From contig DXMF01000016.1 of NCBI GenBank assembly GCA_019414345.1, positions 1 to 64,000 on the forward strand: DNA of 64,000 nt, written 5' to 3'. Both the position numbers and the translations under genes were made by a program. This document shows positions 1 through 8,261 of this stretch, piece by piece. Origin of the DNA: Collinsella sp. GTDB lineage: Bacteria > Actinomycetota > Coriobacteriia > Coriobacteriales > Coriobacteriaceae. The stretch's first letter is position 1, and the number at the start of each line of letters is the position of its first letter. The notes below the pieces were generated by a model. It had not been told where the DNA came from. It ran no database searches and saw only the letters and a program-made list of their open reading frames with translations.

Positions 1-233
1 AGGCGGGGCCGAGGCCGCCTCGATCAATTTGCGAAAGAATCTTGACGGTACCAATAGGCCTCTTGCTGTTACAGATCGAGACAAGGGCGGGTGCGGACCT
101 GGATGTTCTGCTCGAGCGTGGATTTCTGGACACGCGAGAGAAGAAAATCTTCCGACCGGAGAACGAGCGTGGATAATTAACTTGGATAGGGAGCTAAGGT
201 AAACACCGATTGTCTATCGAAGGCTTTAGAAAC
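1..233. other. left-edge intergenic stretch, no supported gene
   Basis: No complete gene can be supported here. Two plus-strand frames are open from the left edge, one to a stop near 174 and one to a stop near 202. They could be the 3' end of a gene beginning outside the window. Neither translation shows a recognisable motif, so I do not call one. A half copy of a dispersed repeat lies at the right side (157-178). Confidence 0.4.
157..178 (+). repeat. half copy of GAGCGTGGATAAT repeat
   Basis: The segment ACGAGCGTGGATAAT and its GGAGAA lead-in match the arm of the inverted repeat at 4214-4279 (GGAGAATGAACGTGGATAAT and its complement). Only one arm is present here, so it is probably a decayed or solo copy of the same dispersed family. 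Confidence 0.5.
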
Positions 234-269
234 AACGACCCCGATTTCATTGTGGAATCGGGGTCGTTT
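234..269 (-). terminator. hairpin terminator downstream of the PTS operon
   Basis: AACGACCCCGATT and AATCGGGGTCGTT form a 13-bp stem with a short loop. It lies about 100 nt beyond the stop of the minus-strand PTS gene. Both sides have short T/A tracts, so it could work in either direction. Confidence 0.7.
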
Positions 270-369
270 GTGCCTGAGGAATCCGAATGGATTAATCGAG
301 CTCCTAAGGGACTTCTTGGGTTCTTGCTAATGGTCTGCCGAGGATGTCCCCAATGCAAGCAGCGGGCAT

Positions 370-1770
370 CTACTCAATATAGTTGGGATTCTTCTTGATG
401 ATCACGCGTGCAGCGATGAACGAGACGACGATGGCGATGACGGCGACAACGCACGCCAGTACGAAGTTGCCCATGGATCCATCGGGAGCGATAAAGATCA
501 GCGCAGAAAGAAGACCGGGGCATGCTCCCGCAACATACTCCTTCAAGACGAAGATACCTGCAGGGAGTCCCGCGCAGAGGGCGCCGATTGCCGTGCCGAC
601 AAGCAGGCGGGGACGCTCGATGAGGCAGCCGTAAAATGCGGGCTCAGTTACGCCACAGAGTGCGGTGACGGCAACCGTGGTGACCATACCTCTCTTCTCC
701 TTGTTGCCTTTCATTGCAGTTGCCAAGGCGAGACTCGTGCCGCCAATGCAGAGGTTTGAGATGAAGCCAAAGATGATGGGCGCCCAGCCGAGCTGCGCCA
801 AGCTCGTAACTTCGATCGCGATGTAGGCCTTATCAAGACCGAGCATGACAAAATAGGGGTTAAGGGCTGCAAGGATTGGAGTAGCGATAAATGCCACGTT
901 ATCCATGAGCCACGTGGCGGCATCACTCAGCGCGTAGCCCATCATGCTGCCGGCGGGGCCGAGGATAATCAGCTCAACAGGCACGACGATGAACATGGTG
1001 AGCAGCGGCTTCAAGAACAGTTTGGTAATGTCGGGGATGATTTTCTGAAGACCGCGATCAACAAAGTACATGAACACAACGCCCAGTACGATTGGCACCA
1101 CCGTGCTCGAGTAGTCATTCGTCGGGATGGGGATGCCAAGAAAGTCGAGGCTCTCAGCACCGCTAATAGACGAGCTAATCATGATTGCGCCCAGCAGTGC
1201 GCCCATGATAGGCTGCATCTTCATGACGGCGGCGAGCTGATAGCCGAGGTAAACGGGCAGGAAGCTAAATGAGGCGCTGAAGATCGCCAGCAGAACCTGG
1301 GCGGTTCCGCTATCGGTGCTCAATCCACAATAATTGACCAGGAGATTCTTGATCGAAAGAATGAGTCCGCCAACGATGAGCGCCGGGACGATGGGCATGA
1401 ATACCTGTGCAGAGACGTTCCCGAATTTCTCAATCAAGCCCATGGCGGTGTTACCGCTTTTAATGCCTTCTGCAAGGTCTTTGGCGGTTTGGGCATCGTC
1501 GGCAACCGTGCCACCGCCGACTTCGATTCCCGCGAAGTCGAGGAAGTCGTTGTAAGCCTCGGTGACGTTGGGGCCGATGATCACCTGAAGCTGGCCACCG
1601 CTGACTACTGCCCCGAGCGCCTGGTCGGCCGATTTGGCGAGCTGGAGATCGATGATCGAGGTGTCTCGTGCGTCGATGCGAAGGCGCGTCGCACAATGAG
1701 TTACCGATGTAATGTTCTCTTTGCCGCCAACAGCCTTTAGGACTGTTTCGGACATTGCCTGATATTTCAT
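370..1770 (-). CDS. PTS beta-glucoside-type EIIBC permease
   Basis: This is a membrane sugar permease of the PTS glucose superfamily that phosphorylates its sugar during uptake. The 466-residue protein begins with an EIIB domain (about 1-85) whose phosphorylated cysteine is Cys26 in the THCATRLRI motif. A linker leads to a hydrophobic EIIC domain (about 105-460) carrying the GVTEPAFYG signature near residue 373. No EIIA domain is attached, unlike many BglF/BglP proteins, so a separate EIIA must donate phosphate; the one near 18.5 kb is a candidate. The ATG has AGGAGAAAGAG just upstream. It follows the 6-phospho-beta-glucosidase gene by 9 nt, so aryl- or beta-glucosides such as cellobiose or salicin are likely substrates. 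The exact sugar is inferred from context. Confidence 0.88.
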   Translation of the reverse strand: MKYQAMSETVLKAVGGKENITSVTHCATRLRIDARDTSIIDLQLAKSADQALGAVVSGGQLQVIIGPNVTEAYNDFLDFAGIEVGGGTVADDAQTAKDLAEGIKSGNTAMGLIEKFGNVSAQVFMPIVPALIVGGLILSIKNLLVNYCGLSTDSGTAQVLLAIFSASFSFLPVYLGYQLAAVMKMQPIMGALLGAIMISSSISGAESLDFLGIPIPTNDYSSTVVPIVLGVVFMYFVDRGLQKIIPDITKLFLKPLLTMFIVVPVELIILGPAGSMMGYALSDAATWLMDNVAFIATPILAALNPYFVMLGLDKAYIAIEVTSLAQLGWAPIIFGFISNLCIGGTSLALATAMKGNKEKRGMVTTVAVTALCGVTEPAFYGCLIERPRLLVGTAIGALCAGLPAGIFVLKEYVAGACPGLLSALIFIAPDGSMGNFVLACVVAVIAIVVSFIAARVIIKKNPNYIE

Positions 1771-1779
1771 CTCTTTCTC

Positions 1780-3198
1780 CTAACCTTCCTGCTCCTGATA
1801 CTTCGAGATAAGGTCTCGGTACCAATACCAGCTCTTTTTGGGGGTGCGCTCCAGATTGTTCTCGAAGTCGATATGGACAAGTCCGTATCGTTTTTCGTAG
1901 CCGTTGATCCAGCTATACAGATCCATCGTCGACCAGAGGTAGTAGCCCTCAACGCGCGCGCCGTCGCGCTTAGCCCTCATCATGTGCTCGATGAACTGAC
2001 CCAGAAGCTCGATGCGGTCATCATCGTGGATCATTCCGTCTGCGTCTGGTTGCTCATAGGCGCCATGTCCGTTTTCCGTAATAAAGATGCGGGGCGCGTC
2101 ATAGCGCTCGTGGACATCCATGATGGTTGAATACATGCAACTTGGGAGTATTTCGCGGCCCCATTTATTGCGGGGAACATTGCTGTCGCGGGCGCTTTCA
2201 AACAAGGGCGCAATGCATTTTCCTTCGACCTTTTTGCTCGAACCGCCCTTATTGTTCGCCGAAACGGCAAGCTCTCCACCGTGCCAGTCGGTTACATACT
2301 CTCGGCAATATACGTTGAGTCCAATAAAATCGACTTTACCGTCTCTGAATTCTTCTACGTCATTTGGGGATCGATAGAGCGTGACGCCAAGTTTTTCAAG
2401 GATTTCGTCCATTTCTGGCGGCAGTTGACCCTGAAGTGCTGGTGCCAGAATCATGCGATTGGCGAAAAAGTCTGCGTATCGAAATACGTCATCGGGGTGC
2501 TCGGTTGCCGGGTCGAGTTCGACAACGCCGCCATCGTGGACGGCACCGATGATGCCGTCGTAGCTCATTTGACGATATGCTCGGACTGCGAGTGCGCTTG
2601 CGCGCATCAGGTTGTACTGAAACTGCATGTACGACTGAACGTCGAGCGATCGATTGGGGGGATAGTTGCCCAACATGTTTACGCAGTAGCTGTAGAAATG
2701 CGGCTCGTTAACGGTAGCCCAGATTTTGACGCGGTCTCCAAAGCGCTCAAAGCAAATCTTGGCGTATTTGCAGAACCACTCTGCCATGTCGTTGTTCAGC
2801 CATCCGCCTTTGCAAGCAAGCGTGAATGGCAGATCGTAATGGAACAGCGTAACGTTGGGCTCTATGCCATTTTCGAGGCAGCAATCAATGACCCGATTAT
2901 AAAAATCGATACCCTTTTCATTCACTTCGCCGATACCCGTGGGGATGATTCGACTCCATGAAAGAGAGAAACGATAGGTGTTTTGTCCGCCTTCTTTCAT
3001 CATGCGGATATCTTCTTCATAGCGATGGTAGAAGTCGCAAGATACATCACCGTCAACATGGTTGATGTTCTTATTGCTTGTGTGGTTAAAGAAATCCCAC
3101 TCGCCAAGGCCTTTGCCGTCTTCGTTCCAGGCACCCTCGCACTGATAAGACGCCGTGGCGGAACCCCAGAGAAACGGGATGTTGTTCACGTTGCCCAT
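1780..3198 (-). CDS. 6-phospho-beta-glucosidase, GH1 family
   Basis: Cytoplasmic retaining glycosidase that cleaves phosphorylated beta-glucosides delivered by the neighbouring PTS permease. The 472-residue length is normal for GH1. The acid/base Glu lies in TVNEPHFYS (about residue 165) and the nucleophile Glu in FITENGHG (about residue 375). The N-terminal FLWGSATASYQCEGAW is the typical GH1 opening. An ATG six codons upstream (3216) keeps the frame open, but the ATG at 3198 has AAAGGGG at good spacing and is preferred. First gene of a two-gene operon with the EIIBC permease, divergent from an RpiR regulator. Confidence 0.9.
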   Translation of the reverse strand: MGNVNNIPFLWGSATASYQCEGAWNEDGKGLGEWDFFNHTSNKNINHVDGDVSCDFYHRYEEDIRMMKEGGQNTYRFSLSWSRIIPTGIGEVNEKGIDFYNRVIDCCLENGIEPNVTLFHYDLPFTLACKGGWLNNDMAEWFCKYAKICFERFGDRVKIWATVNEPHFYSYCVNMLGNYPPNRSLDVQSYMQFQYNLMRASALAVRAYRQMSYDGIIGAVHDGGVVELDPATEHPDDVFRYADFFANRMILAPALQGQLPPEMDEILEKLGVTLYRSPNDVEEFRDGKVDFIGLNVYCREYVTDWHGGELAVSANNKGGSSKKVEGKCIAPLFESARDSNVPRNKWGREILPSCMYSTIMDVHERYDAPRIFITENGHGAYEQPDADGMIHDDDRIELLGQFIEHMMRAKRDGARVEGYYLWSTMDLYSWINGYEKRYGLVHIDFENNLERTPKKSWYWYRDLISKYQEQEG

Positions 3199-3265
3199 GA
3201 ATCCCCTTTCCATCATTCAACACGGTGGATACGTGTGGCGGAATTACGATTAAGATGACGTCAAC

Positions 3266-3307
3266 TGATTTGAATCATAAGAGAACGACCAAAGCTGTTT
3301 GATTCAA
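3266..3307. promoter_or_regulatory. candidate RpiR operators in divergent promoter region
   Basis: The gap between the glucosidase and the RpiR-type regulator holds TGATTTGAATCA (3266-3277), an imperfect palindrome, and a related TTTGATTCAA (3298-3307). TTGAATCA and TGATTCAA also form an inverted pair 22 nt apart. Position and symmetry suggest binding sites for the divergent regulator. This is inference. Confidence 0.4.
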
Positions 3308-3349
3308 TAAATGAACTATGATTTCGAGGAGAGCGGAAAGAGAGATCAC

Positions 3350-4183
3350 GTGAATATCAATGACTTCGATGTGCTCAATCGCATTAGCTCTATCATCAAC
3401 AGCGAGTTTGGGTCAAACGATGCCGCCATCGCTCGATATCTCATCGCTCACATTAGGCGTTCGAGCGAAATCAATGTTGCCGCAATAACCCGCGATGCAT
3501 TCGTGACCCGTTCCGCTGTTCGTCGTTTCTGCAATCGATTGGGCTACCAGTCTCTTAGCGATTTGAAAGAATCATTTACTCAGTCAGTCTTTCCAAGCGA
3601 CTTAAGCCATCGAGAGGAGGAATTTGGCTACGAGGAGTACAGGGCAGAGCTCGACGTTCGCATGATCGAGATGTTCGCTGAGGTTGAAAGCGGCATGTCC
3701 GATATCGCTATTAAGCATCTTGTCGACGAAATTGATGGCCATAAAAACGTTGAAATCTGGTGCACCAATAATGTGAGCGCCAATCTCGTACGATTTCAGC
3801 AGGAAATGTTTTATGCGGGCAAGATAGTTCGCATAGTTGCTGGGGCTAACGTCGCGGAATTGAAAAACATGGGAGACGCTTCGCAGTCATTGATAATTCT
3901 CGTATCGGTCTCCGGGCTATTTGCGTCACAGGCGCGTGAGTATCTTGATTGCCGTTCGGGCAGGAAGATTCTAATTACTGCGTTTAGTAACGATGACAAA
4001 TCGAGGTCTTTTGACCGTGTATATCGTCTTGGTAATGCGGGAAACGGAATTGACCGACTCGGCGTTTATTCGAAATACGCCATGACTTATTTTTTCGACT
4101 TGCTATCGTCGTGTTACTTGAGTCGCTACCCCTGCACCAAGGGGGAGCCGCTCTATGGGTCTACTTTGGCCTGGCCCGAGTAG
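3350..4183 (+). CDS. MurR/RpiR family transcriptional regulator
   Basis: Sugar-phosphate-responsive regulator with an N-terminal RpiR helix-turn-helix (about 1-75, with VTRSAVRRFCNRLGYQSL) and a C-terminal SIS sugar-isomerase-like sensing domain (about 110-260). An upstream ATG at 3311 would add 13 residues but has no visible ribosome site. The GTG at 3350 follows GGAAAGAGAGATCAC and is preferred, giving 277 residues. It is divergent from the beta-glucoside genes and probably controls them in response to a phosphorylated sugar. Base composition is more AT-rich than most of the window, as in the two genes it faces, which suggests the unit was acquired together. Confidence 0.85.
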   Translation: MNINDFDVLNRISSIINSEFGSNDAAIARYLIAHIRRSSEINVAAITRDAFVTRSAVRRFCNRLGYQSLSDLKESFTQSVFPSDLSHREEEFGYEEYRAELDVRMIEMFAEVESGMSDIAIKHLVDEIDGHKNVEIWCTNNVSANLVRFQQEMFYAGKIVRIVAGANVAELKNMGDASQSLIILVSVSGLFASQAREYLDCRSGRKILITAFSNDDKSRSFDRVYRLGNAGNGIDRLGVYSKYAMTYFFDLLSSCYLSRYPCTKGEPLYGSTLAWPE

Positions 4184-4213
4184 TTGCGGCTTTACAGTTC
4201 TCTCGCCTGGAGA

Positions 4214-4279
4214 ATGAACGTGGATAATCTGCCACTTTGACCTTAGGGCCGCGCTAAAAGTGGGAGATAATCCACGCTC
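4214..4279. repeat. inverted repeat, GAGCGTGGATAAT family
   Basis: Arms AACGTGGATAATCTGCCACTTT type and its near complement AAAAGTGGGAGATAATCCACG face each other around a 17-nt spacer. A single arm recurs at 157-178. The element lies directly after the RpiR gene and could act as its terminator or be a REP-like mobile palindrome. The rest of the 4184-4587 gap holds no gene, only the tRNA promoter at 4496. Confidence 0.65.
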
Positions 4280-4495
4280 GATCGTGGCGTGGAAGCCCCG
4301 ATCTCGACCTATATATAAGTGCAAATAAGCCGTTATCGAAGTTCGATCCTGAAGGTGTACTCTACTACACCAAAGTATTACCTCGGGAAACGTCACCTCA
4401 TTATCCAAAACCACCGTCCTTCATATCCAAACTCAGCAAAACCGCAGGTCAAAAGCATATAGATACGCCCGGCACCGTGTATCTAGAGGTTTTCG

Positions 4496-4525
4496 TTGAC
4501 AGCCCCCAAGGTGGCATCGTATTAT
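4496..4525 (+). promoter_or_regulatory. sigma-70 promoter of the tRNA-tuf unit
   Basis: TTGACA (4496-4501) and TATTAT (4520-4525) are separated by 18 nt, about 60 nt before tRNA-Tyr. The upstream GAGGTTTTC before the -35 box is shared with the rpmG promoter at 6327. Confidence 0.75.
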
Positions 4526-4587
4526 CTTCTTCGTTCGCGGGGGCGGCGGTCCAAAAGACCAAAGGACCTGCGGATACTTGAACGATT

Positions 4588-4669
4588 GGGAGTTTGCCCG
4601 AGTGGTTAATGGGGACGGGCTGTAAACCCGTTGGCTCTGCCTACATAGGTTCGAATCCTATAGCTCCCA
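4588..4669 (+). tRNA. tRNA-Tyr (GTA)
   Basis: Acceptor arms GGGAGTT and AGCTCCC pair with one G-T wobble. The anticodon loop CTGTAAA gives GTA. The TTCGAAT T-loop is present and the variable arm is long (class II), as expected for bacterial tRNA-Tyr. CCA is not encoded. First of three tandem tRNAs before tuf. Confidence 0.95.
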
Positions 4670-4679
4670 CCCGTCAAGT

Positions 4680-4755
4680 GCCTGTATAGCTCAGTCGGTA
4701 GAGCACTTCGTTGGTAACGAAGAGGTCACCAGTTCAAGTCTGGTTGCAGGCTCCA
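4680..4755 (+). tRNA. tRNA-Thr (GGT)
   Basis: Acceptor GCCTGTA pairs with TGCAGGC, followed by an encoded CCA. The anticodon loop TTGGTAA carries GGT. D-arm and T-arm (TTCAAGT) are normal. It follows tRNA-Tyr by 10 nt. Confidence 0.95.
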
Positions 4756-4758
4756 TCC

Positions 4759-4835
4759 GGCGGTGTAGCTCAGTTGGTTAGAGCACACGGTTCATACCCG
4801 TGGCGTCACTGGTTCGAATCCAGTCACCGCTACCA
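4759..4835 (+). tRNA. tRNA-Met (CAT), elongator type
   Basis: Acceptor GGCGGTG pairs with CACCGCT (first pair G-T), with CCA encoded. The anticodon loop TTCATAC carries CAT. It lacks the three consecutive G-C pairs in the anticodon stem that mark initiator tRNA, so elongator Met is preferred. A lysidine-modified tRNA-Ile2 is a less likely alternative. Confidence 0.88.
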
Positions 4836-4846
4836 TAGGTAACACG

Positions 4847-4877
4847 GTGGCTTCTCAATAGTATGTTGAGAGGCCAC
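4847..4877 (+). other. hairpin between tRNA-Met and tuf
   Basis: GTGGCTTCTCAA pairs with TTGAGAGGCCAC around a short loop. No T-run follows, so it looks more like a processing or attenuation structure in the shared tRNA-tuf transcript than a full terminator. Confidence 0.5.
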
Positions 4878-4931
4878 TATGGTATAAAGGCAAAGTCCCG
4901 TCCGGGGACGACCTGTTAAGAGGAGGGCTTT

Positions 4932-6122
4932 ATGGCCAAAGAGAAGTTTGAGCGCACTAAGCCGCATGTTAACATCGGCACCATTGGTCACGTCGACCAC
5001 GGCAAGACCACGCTGACCGCTGCCATCACCAAGGTTCTCTCCGAGACCGAGGGCTGCAAGGCTGACTTCACTGCGTTCGAGAACATCGACAAGGCTCCCG
5101 AGGAGCGCGAGCGCGGCATTACGATTTCCGTCTCCCACGTTGAGTACGAGACCGCTGCCCGTCACTACGCTCACGTTGACTGCCCGGGCCACGCTGACTA
5201 CGTCAAGAACATGATCTCCGGCGCTGCTCAGATGGACGGCGCTATCCTGGTCATCGCTGCTACCGACGGCCCCATGGCTCAGACCCGCGAGCACATCCTG
5301 CTCGCCCGTCAGGTCGGCGTTCCCTACATCGTCGTCTTCCTGAACAAGTGCGACATGGTCGACGATGACGAGCTCATCGACCTCGTCGAGATGGAGACCC
5401 GTGAGCTCCTCTCCGAGTACGATTTCCCCGGCGACGACATCCCCGTCATCCGTGGCTCCGCTCTGGGCGCTCTCGAGGGCGACGCCAAGTGGATGGACGC
5501 CATTCGCGAGCTCATGAAGGCCGTCGACGAGTACATCCCGACGCCTGCTCGTAACAACGACCTCCCGTTCCTGATGGCCGTTGAGGACGTTATGACCATC
5601 TCCGGCCGTGGTACCGTTGCTACTGGCCGTGTCGAGCGCGGTGAGCTCAAGCTCAACGAGCCCGTCGAGATCGTCGGCATCAAGGATACCCAGAACACCG
5701 TCGTTACCGGTATCGAGATGTTCCGTAAGTCCATGGACTTCTGCGAGGCTGGCGACAACGTCGGTCTGCTGCTCCGCGGCATCAAACGTGAGGACATCGA
5801 GCGCGGCCAGGTTCTCTGCAAGCCCGGTTCGGTTACCCCGCACACCAAGTTCACCGGCGAGATCTACGTTCTGACCAAGGAGGAGGGCGGCCGTCACACC
5901 CCGTTCTTCGATGGTTATCGTCCTCAGTTCTACTTCCGTACCACCGACGTTACCGGTACGGTCAAGCTCCCCGAGGGCACCGAGATGGCTATGCCTGGTG
6001 ACCACATCACCATCGAGGGCGACCTCATCCACCCGATCGCCATGGAGGAGGGCCTGCGCTTCGCTATCCGCGAGGGTGGCCACACCGTCGGTTCGGGCAT
6101 CGTCTCCACGATCATTGAGTAA
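4932..6122 (+). CDS. tuf: elongation factor Tu
   Basis: GTPase that delivers aminoacyl-tRNA to the ribosome. The 396-residue protein has the G1 loop GHVDHGKTT (residues 19-27), DCPGH and NKCD GTP-binding motifs, and the usual C-terminal ending. AAGAGGAGGG lies just before the ATG. It follows three tRNA genes with no promoter evident between, an arrangement like the tRNA-tufB operon of enterobacteria. Here tuf is separated from fusA, which lies 42 kb away in the window without a tuf partner. Confidence 0.98.
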   Translation: MAKEKFERTKPHVNIGTIGHVDHGKTTLTAAITKVLSETEGCKADFTAFENIDKAPEERERGITISVSHVEYETAARHYAHVDCPGHADYVKNMISGAAQMDGAILVIAATDGPMAQTREHILLARQVGVPYIVVFLNKCDMVDDDELIDLVEMETRELLSEYDFPGDDIPVIRGSALGALEGDAKWMDAIRELMKAVDEYIPTPARNNDLPFLMAVEDVMTISGRGTVATGRVERGELKLNEPVEIVGIKDTQNTVVTGIEMFRKSMDFCEAGDNVGLLLRGIKREDIERGQVLCKPGSVTPHTKFTGEIYVLTKEEGGRHTPFFDGYRPQFYFRTTDVTGTVKLPEGTEMAMPGDHITIEGDLIHPIAMEEGLRFAIREGGHTVGSGIVSTIIE

Positions 6123-6150
6123 ATTAGCTCTTTGATATAGCTGACTTAGA

Positions 6151-6186
6151 GAACCCGGCACTTATATGGGTGCCGGGTTCTTTTCT
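6151..6186 (+). terminator. rho-independent terminator after tuf
   Basis: AGAACCCGGCAC and GTGCCGGGTTCT form a 12-bp stem, followed by TTTT. Confidence 0.92.
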
Positions 6187-6326
6187 GCAATGGATATTGA
6201 GCCGTTGCTGGTGTCGAGAGGATCGATAATGGTCCAGGATGCACCGTCGATTAGCTCTCGATGGCTTCATTGATGTGTTCCAAATATGAATGGATCCACC
6301 GAGAACCAATTGACTCGAGGTTTTCA

Positions 6327-6356
6327 TTGACAGCACTTACGTGGAGCTGATAAAGT
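6327..6356 (+). promoter_or_regulatory. sigma-70 promoter of rpmG/tRNA-Trp/secE unit
   Basis: TTGACA (6327-6332) and TAAAGT (6351-6356) are 18 nt apart. The GAGGTTTTCATTGACAGC context nearly repeats that of the tRNA promoter at 4496. Confidence 0.65.
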
Positions 6357-6401
6357 AACAACTCGTGCCCGTACGGGGCGGAAATGAAAGGTTCAGGATA
6401 C

Positions 6402-6551
6402 ATGCGTACTCTAGTTACTCTTGCGTGCACTGAGTGCAAGCGCCGCAACTATACGACCACCAAGAACAAGTCGACCATGCCTGATCGTATGGAGATCAAG
6501 AAGTATTGCCCCTGGTGCCGTCACCACACGCTGCACAAAGAGACTCGCTAG
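6402..6551 (+). CDS. rpmG: 50S ribosomal protein L33
   Basis: Small ribosomal protein of 49 residues beginning MRTLVTLACTECKRRNYTT. Two CxxC pairs (CTEC and CPWC) form a zinc ribbon, so this is the zinc-binding form of L33. The ending HHTLHKETR is typical. It lies upstream of tRNA-Trp and secE, a common order in Gram-positive bacteria. Confidence 0.95.
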   Translation: MRTLVTLACTECKRRNYTTTKNKSTMPDRMEIKKYCPWCRHHTLHKETR

Positions 6552-6564
6552 TCTCTAGTCACAT

Positions 6565-6640
6565 ACGCCAGTAGTTCAATTGGTAGAGCATCGGTCTCCA
6601 AAACCGAGTGTTGAGGGTTCGAGTCCTTCCTGGCGTGCCA
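6565..6640 (+). tRNA. tRNA-Trp (CCA)
   Basis: Acceptor ACGCCAG pairs with CTGGCGT. The anticodon loop CTCCAAA gives CCA. TTCGAGT T-loop and encoded 3' CCA are present. It sits between rpmG and secE, as in many actinobacteria. Confidence 0.95.
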
Positions 6641-6649
6641 GTCATTATT

Positions 6650-6680
6650 CCGTAAGCTCCCACTTGGGGGCTTACGGTTT
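6650..6680 (+). terminator. hairpin between tRNA-Trp and secE
   Basis: CCGTAAGCTCCC and GGGGGCTTACGG pair and are followed by a short T-run. It lies 36 nt before secE, so it either ends the tRNA transcript or attenuates read-through into secE-nusG. Confidence 0.65.
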
Positions 6681-6716
6681 ACTCATGTATAAGCGCATTG
6701 CGCGGAGGTAACCCAA

Positions 6717-7055
6717 ATGGCCAACAAGAAGAACAAGAAGAAGGCTCAGCAGCCGGCACCTGCCAACAAAGCTGCCGCCAACTCCAAGGTTGAGGCCAAG
6801 AAGGCCGTTGCCAAGAAGAACGAGAAGGCTGCGAAGTCCAAGAAGAACGAGAAGCCTGGTTTCTTCGCCCGCACCAAGAAGTATTTCGCTTCGGTCAAGT
6901 CCGAGATGAAGCGTGTCACGTGGCCCGATAAGAAGGAGCTCGTGAACTACTCGGTTGTTGTTTGCGCTTCTCTGATCGTCGTCGGCGTCGTCATCGCTCT
7001 GCTCGATGCTGGCTTTGGCGAGGCTCTTGCTCTGTTCTCTGGATTGAGGGGCTAA
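6717..7055 (+). CDS. secE: preprotein translocase subunit SecE
   Basis: Membrane subunit that clamps SecY in the protein export channel. The 112-residue protein has a long Lys/Ala-rich cytoplasmic N-terminus (1-58), the conserved SEMKRVTWPDKKEL amphipathic segment (about 62-75), and a single C-terminal membrane helix. CGGAGGT precedes the ATG. It is 3 nt from nusG, as in the usual secE-nusG pair. Confidence 0.93.
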   Translation: MANKKNKKKAQQPAPANKAAANSKVEAKKAVAKKNEKAAKSKKNEKPGFFARTKKYFASVKSEMKRVTWPDKKELVNYSVVVCASLIVVGVVIALLDAGFGEALALFSGLRG

Positions 7056-7058
7056 ACC

Positions 7059-7595
7059 ATGTCTAAGCGTTGGTACGTCGTTCACACTTACTCTGGATAC
7101 GAGAACCGCGTTAAGTCCGATCTCGAGCATCGCATCGAGACTATGGGCATGCAGGACCGTATCTTTGATATCGAGATTCCTATGGAGCGTGTCACCGAGA
7201 TTAAAGAGGGTGGCAAGCGTGAGACCAAGGATTCCAAGATCTTCCCGGGTTATGTCCTGGTCCGCATGGAGATGGATGACGATGCTTGGACGTGCGTTCG
7301 CAACACGCCCGGTGTCACCGGTTTCCTGGGCGGCAACGGTAAGCCCGCTCCGCTTTCCCGCGACGAGTACAACAAGATGACTCGTCGTCCCGGTAAGGGC
7401 GATTCGCCCAAGCGCACCTCGGTTGATATTGAGGTCGGCACGTCCGTCCGCGTCACCGATGGCCCGCTTACCGACTTTGATGGCAAGGTCTCCGAGGTTA
7501 ACACCGAGGCAGGCAAGCTCAAGGTCACGCTGATGATCTTTGGCCGCGAGACGCCGGTCGAGCTCGACTTTAACCAGGTCGCTGTCATCGCTTAA
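7059..7595 (+). CDS. nusG: transcription termination/antitermination protein NusG
   Basis: Binds RNA polymerase and modulates pausing, Rho termination and transcription-translation coupling. The 178-residue protein has an NGN domain from WYVVHTYSGYENRVK (about 1-110) and a C-terminal KOW domain with VRVTDGPLTDFDGKV (about 130-178). No Rho-binding insertion is seen. Immediately downstream of secE and upstream of rplK-rplA. Confidence 0.95.
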   Translation: MSKRWYVVHTYSGYENRVKSDLEHRIETMGMQDRIFDIEIPMERVTEIKEGGKRETKDSKIFPGYVLVRMEMDDDAWTCVRNTPGVTGFLGGNGKPAPLSRDEYNKMTRRPGKGDSPKRTSVDIEVGTSVRVTDGPLTDFDGKVSEVNTEAGKLKVTLMIFGRETPVELDFNQVAVIA

Positions 7596-7715
7596 GTTTT
7601 CGTCCGTTCGCGCGAGCGTGCTTCTTCTGTGACTGCTCATCTCAGGAGTGCTTCTAACACGTGCGTGCTTACGATATAGCAAGTACTTCACACTCGTGAT
7701 TCGAAAGGAATGACC

Positions 7716-8144
7716 ATGGCTGAGAAGAAGGTTGCCAACGTCATTAAGCTCCAGATTCCTGCTGGTGCCGCTAACCCCGCTCCTCCCGTCGGCCCCGCTC
7801 TGGGCGCTGCTGGCGTGAACATCATGCAGTTCTGCCAGGCCTTTAACGCCGAGACGCAGGACAAGAAGGGCGACATCATCCCCGTTGAGATCTCTGTCTA
7901 CGAGGATAAGTCCTTCTCCTTCATCACCAAGACCCCGCCGGCGGCTCACCTCATCAAGAAGGAGCTGAACCTCAAGTCTGGTTCCGCTAAGCCCCAGGCC
8001 GACAAGGTCGGTCAGCTCTCCCAGGAGCAGCTCACCAAGATCGCCGAGATCAAGATGCCGGACCTCAATGCCAACGACATTGACGCCGCCAAGAAGATCA
8101 TCGCCGGTACCGCCCGCTCCATGGGCGTCACCATCGCTGAGTAG
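7716..8144 (+). CDS. rplK: 50S ribosomal protein L11
   Basis: Component of the GTPase-associated centre of the large subunit. The 142-residue protein has the N-terminal PAGAANPAPPVGPALG motif and C-terminal rRNA-binding domain. An in-frame ATG at 7710 abuts the GAAAGGA site, so the ATG at 7716 with proper spacing is chosen. Followed by rplA after 117 nt containing hairpins. Confidence 0.96.
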   Translation: MAEKKVANVIKLQIPAGAANPAPPVGPALGAAGVNIMQFCQAFNAETQDKKGDIIPVEISVYEDKSFSFITKTPPAAHLIKKELNLKSGSAKPQADKVGQLSQEQLTKIAEIKMPDLNANDIDAAKKIIAGTARSMGVTIAE

Positions 8145-8161
8145 CGATTTCTTTAGGTAAT

Positions 8162-8211
8162 GACGGGTGCTCCGACCGGGGCGTCCGTTATATGTGTGCA
8201 ATAGGGCACAC
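8162..8211 (+). promoter_or_regulatory. paired hairpins before rplA, possible L1 leader
   Basis: Two hairpins occupy the rplK-rplA gap. The first has imperfect arms from ACGGGTGCTCC and GGGGCGTCCGT, the second GTGTGC and GCACAC. L1 represses its own operon by binding a leader mimic in many bacteria, so one may be such a site. The fold is visible, the function is inference. Confidence 0.3.
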
Positions 8212-8261
8212 GATACGATGTGGGAGGGCTCACGCCCGTTTAACCACAGGAGGTAATGCAC

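Noticed and set aside
2281..2961. 226-codon plus-strand frame inside the glucosidase gene
   Set aside because: It is antisense to a clear GH1 enzyme with intact catalytic motifs and has no ribosome site.
4830..6161. Long antisense frame opposite tuf (443 codons)
   Set aside because: It mirrors the codon bias of tuf. Similar long antisense frames lie opposite rpoB, rpoC, fusA and rplA and show no protein motifs.
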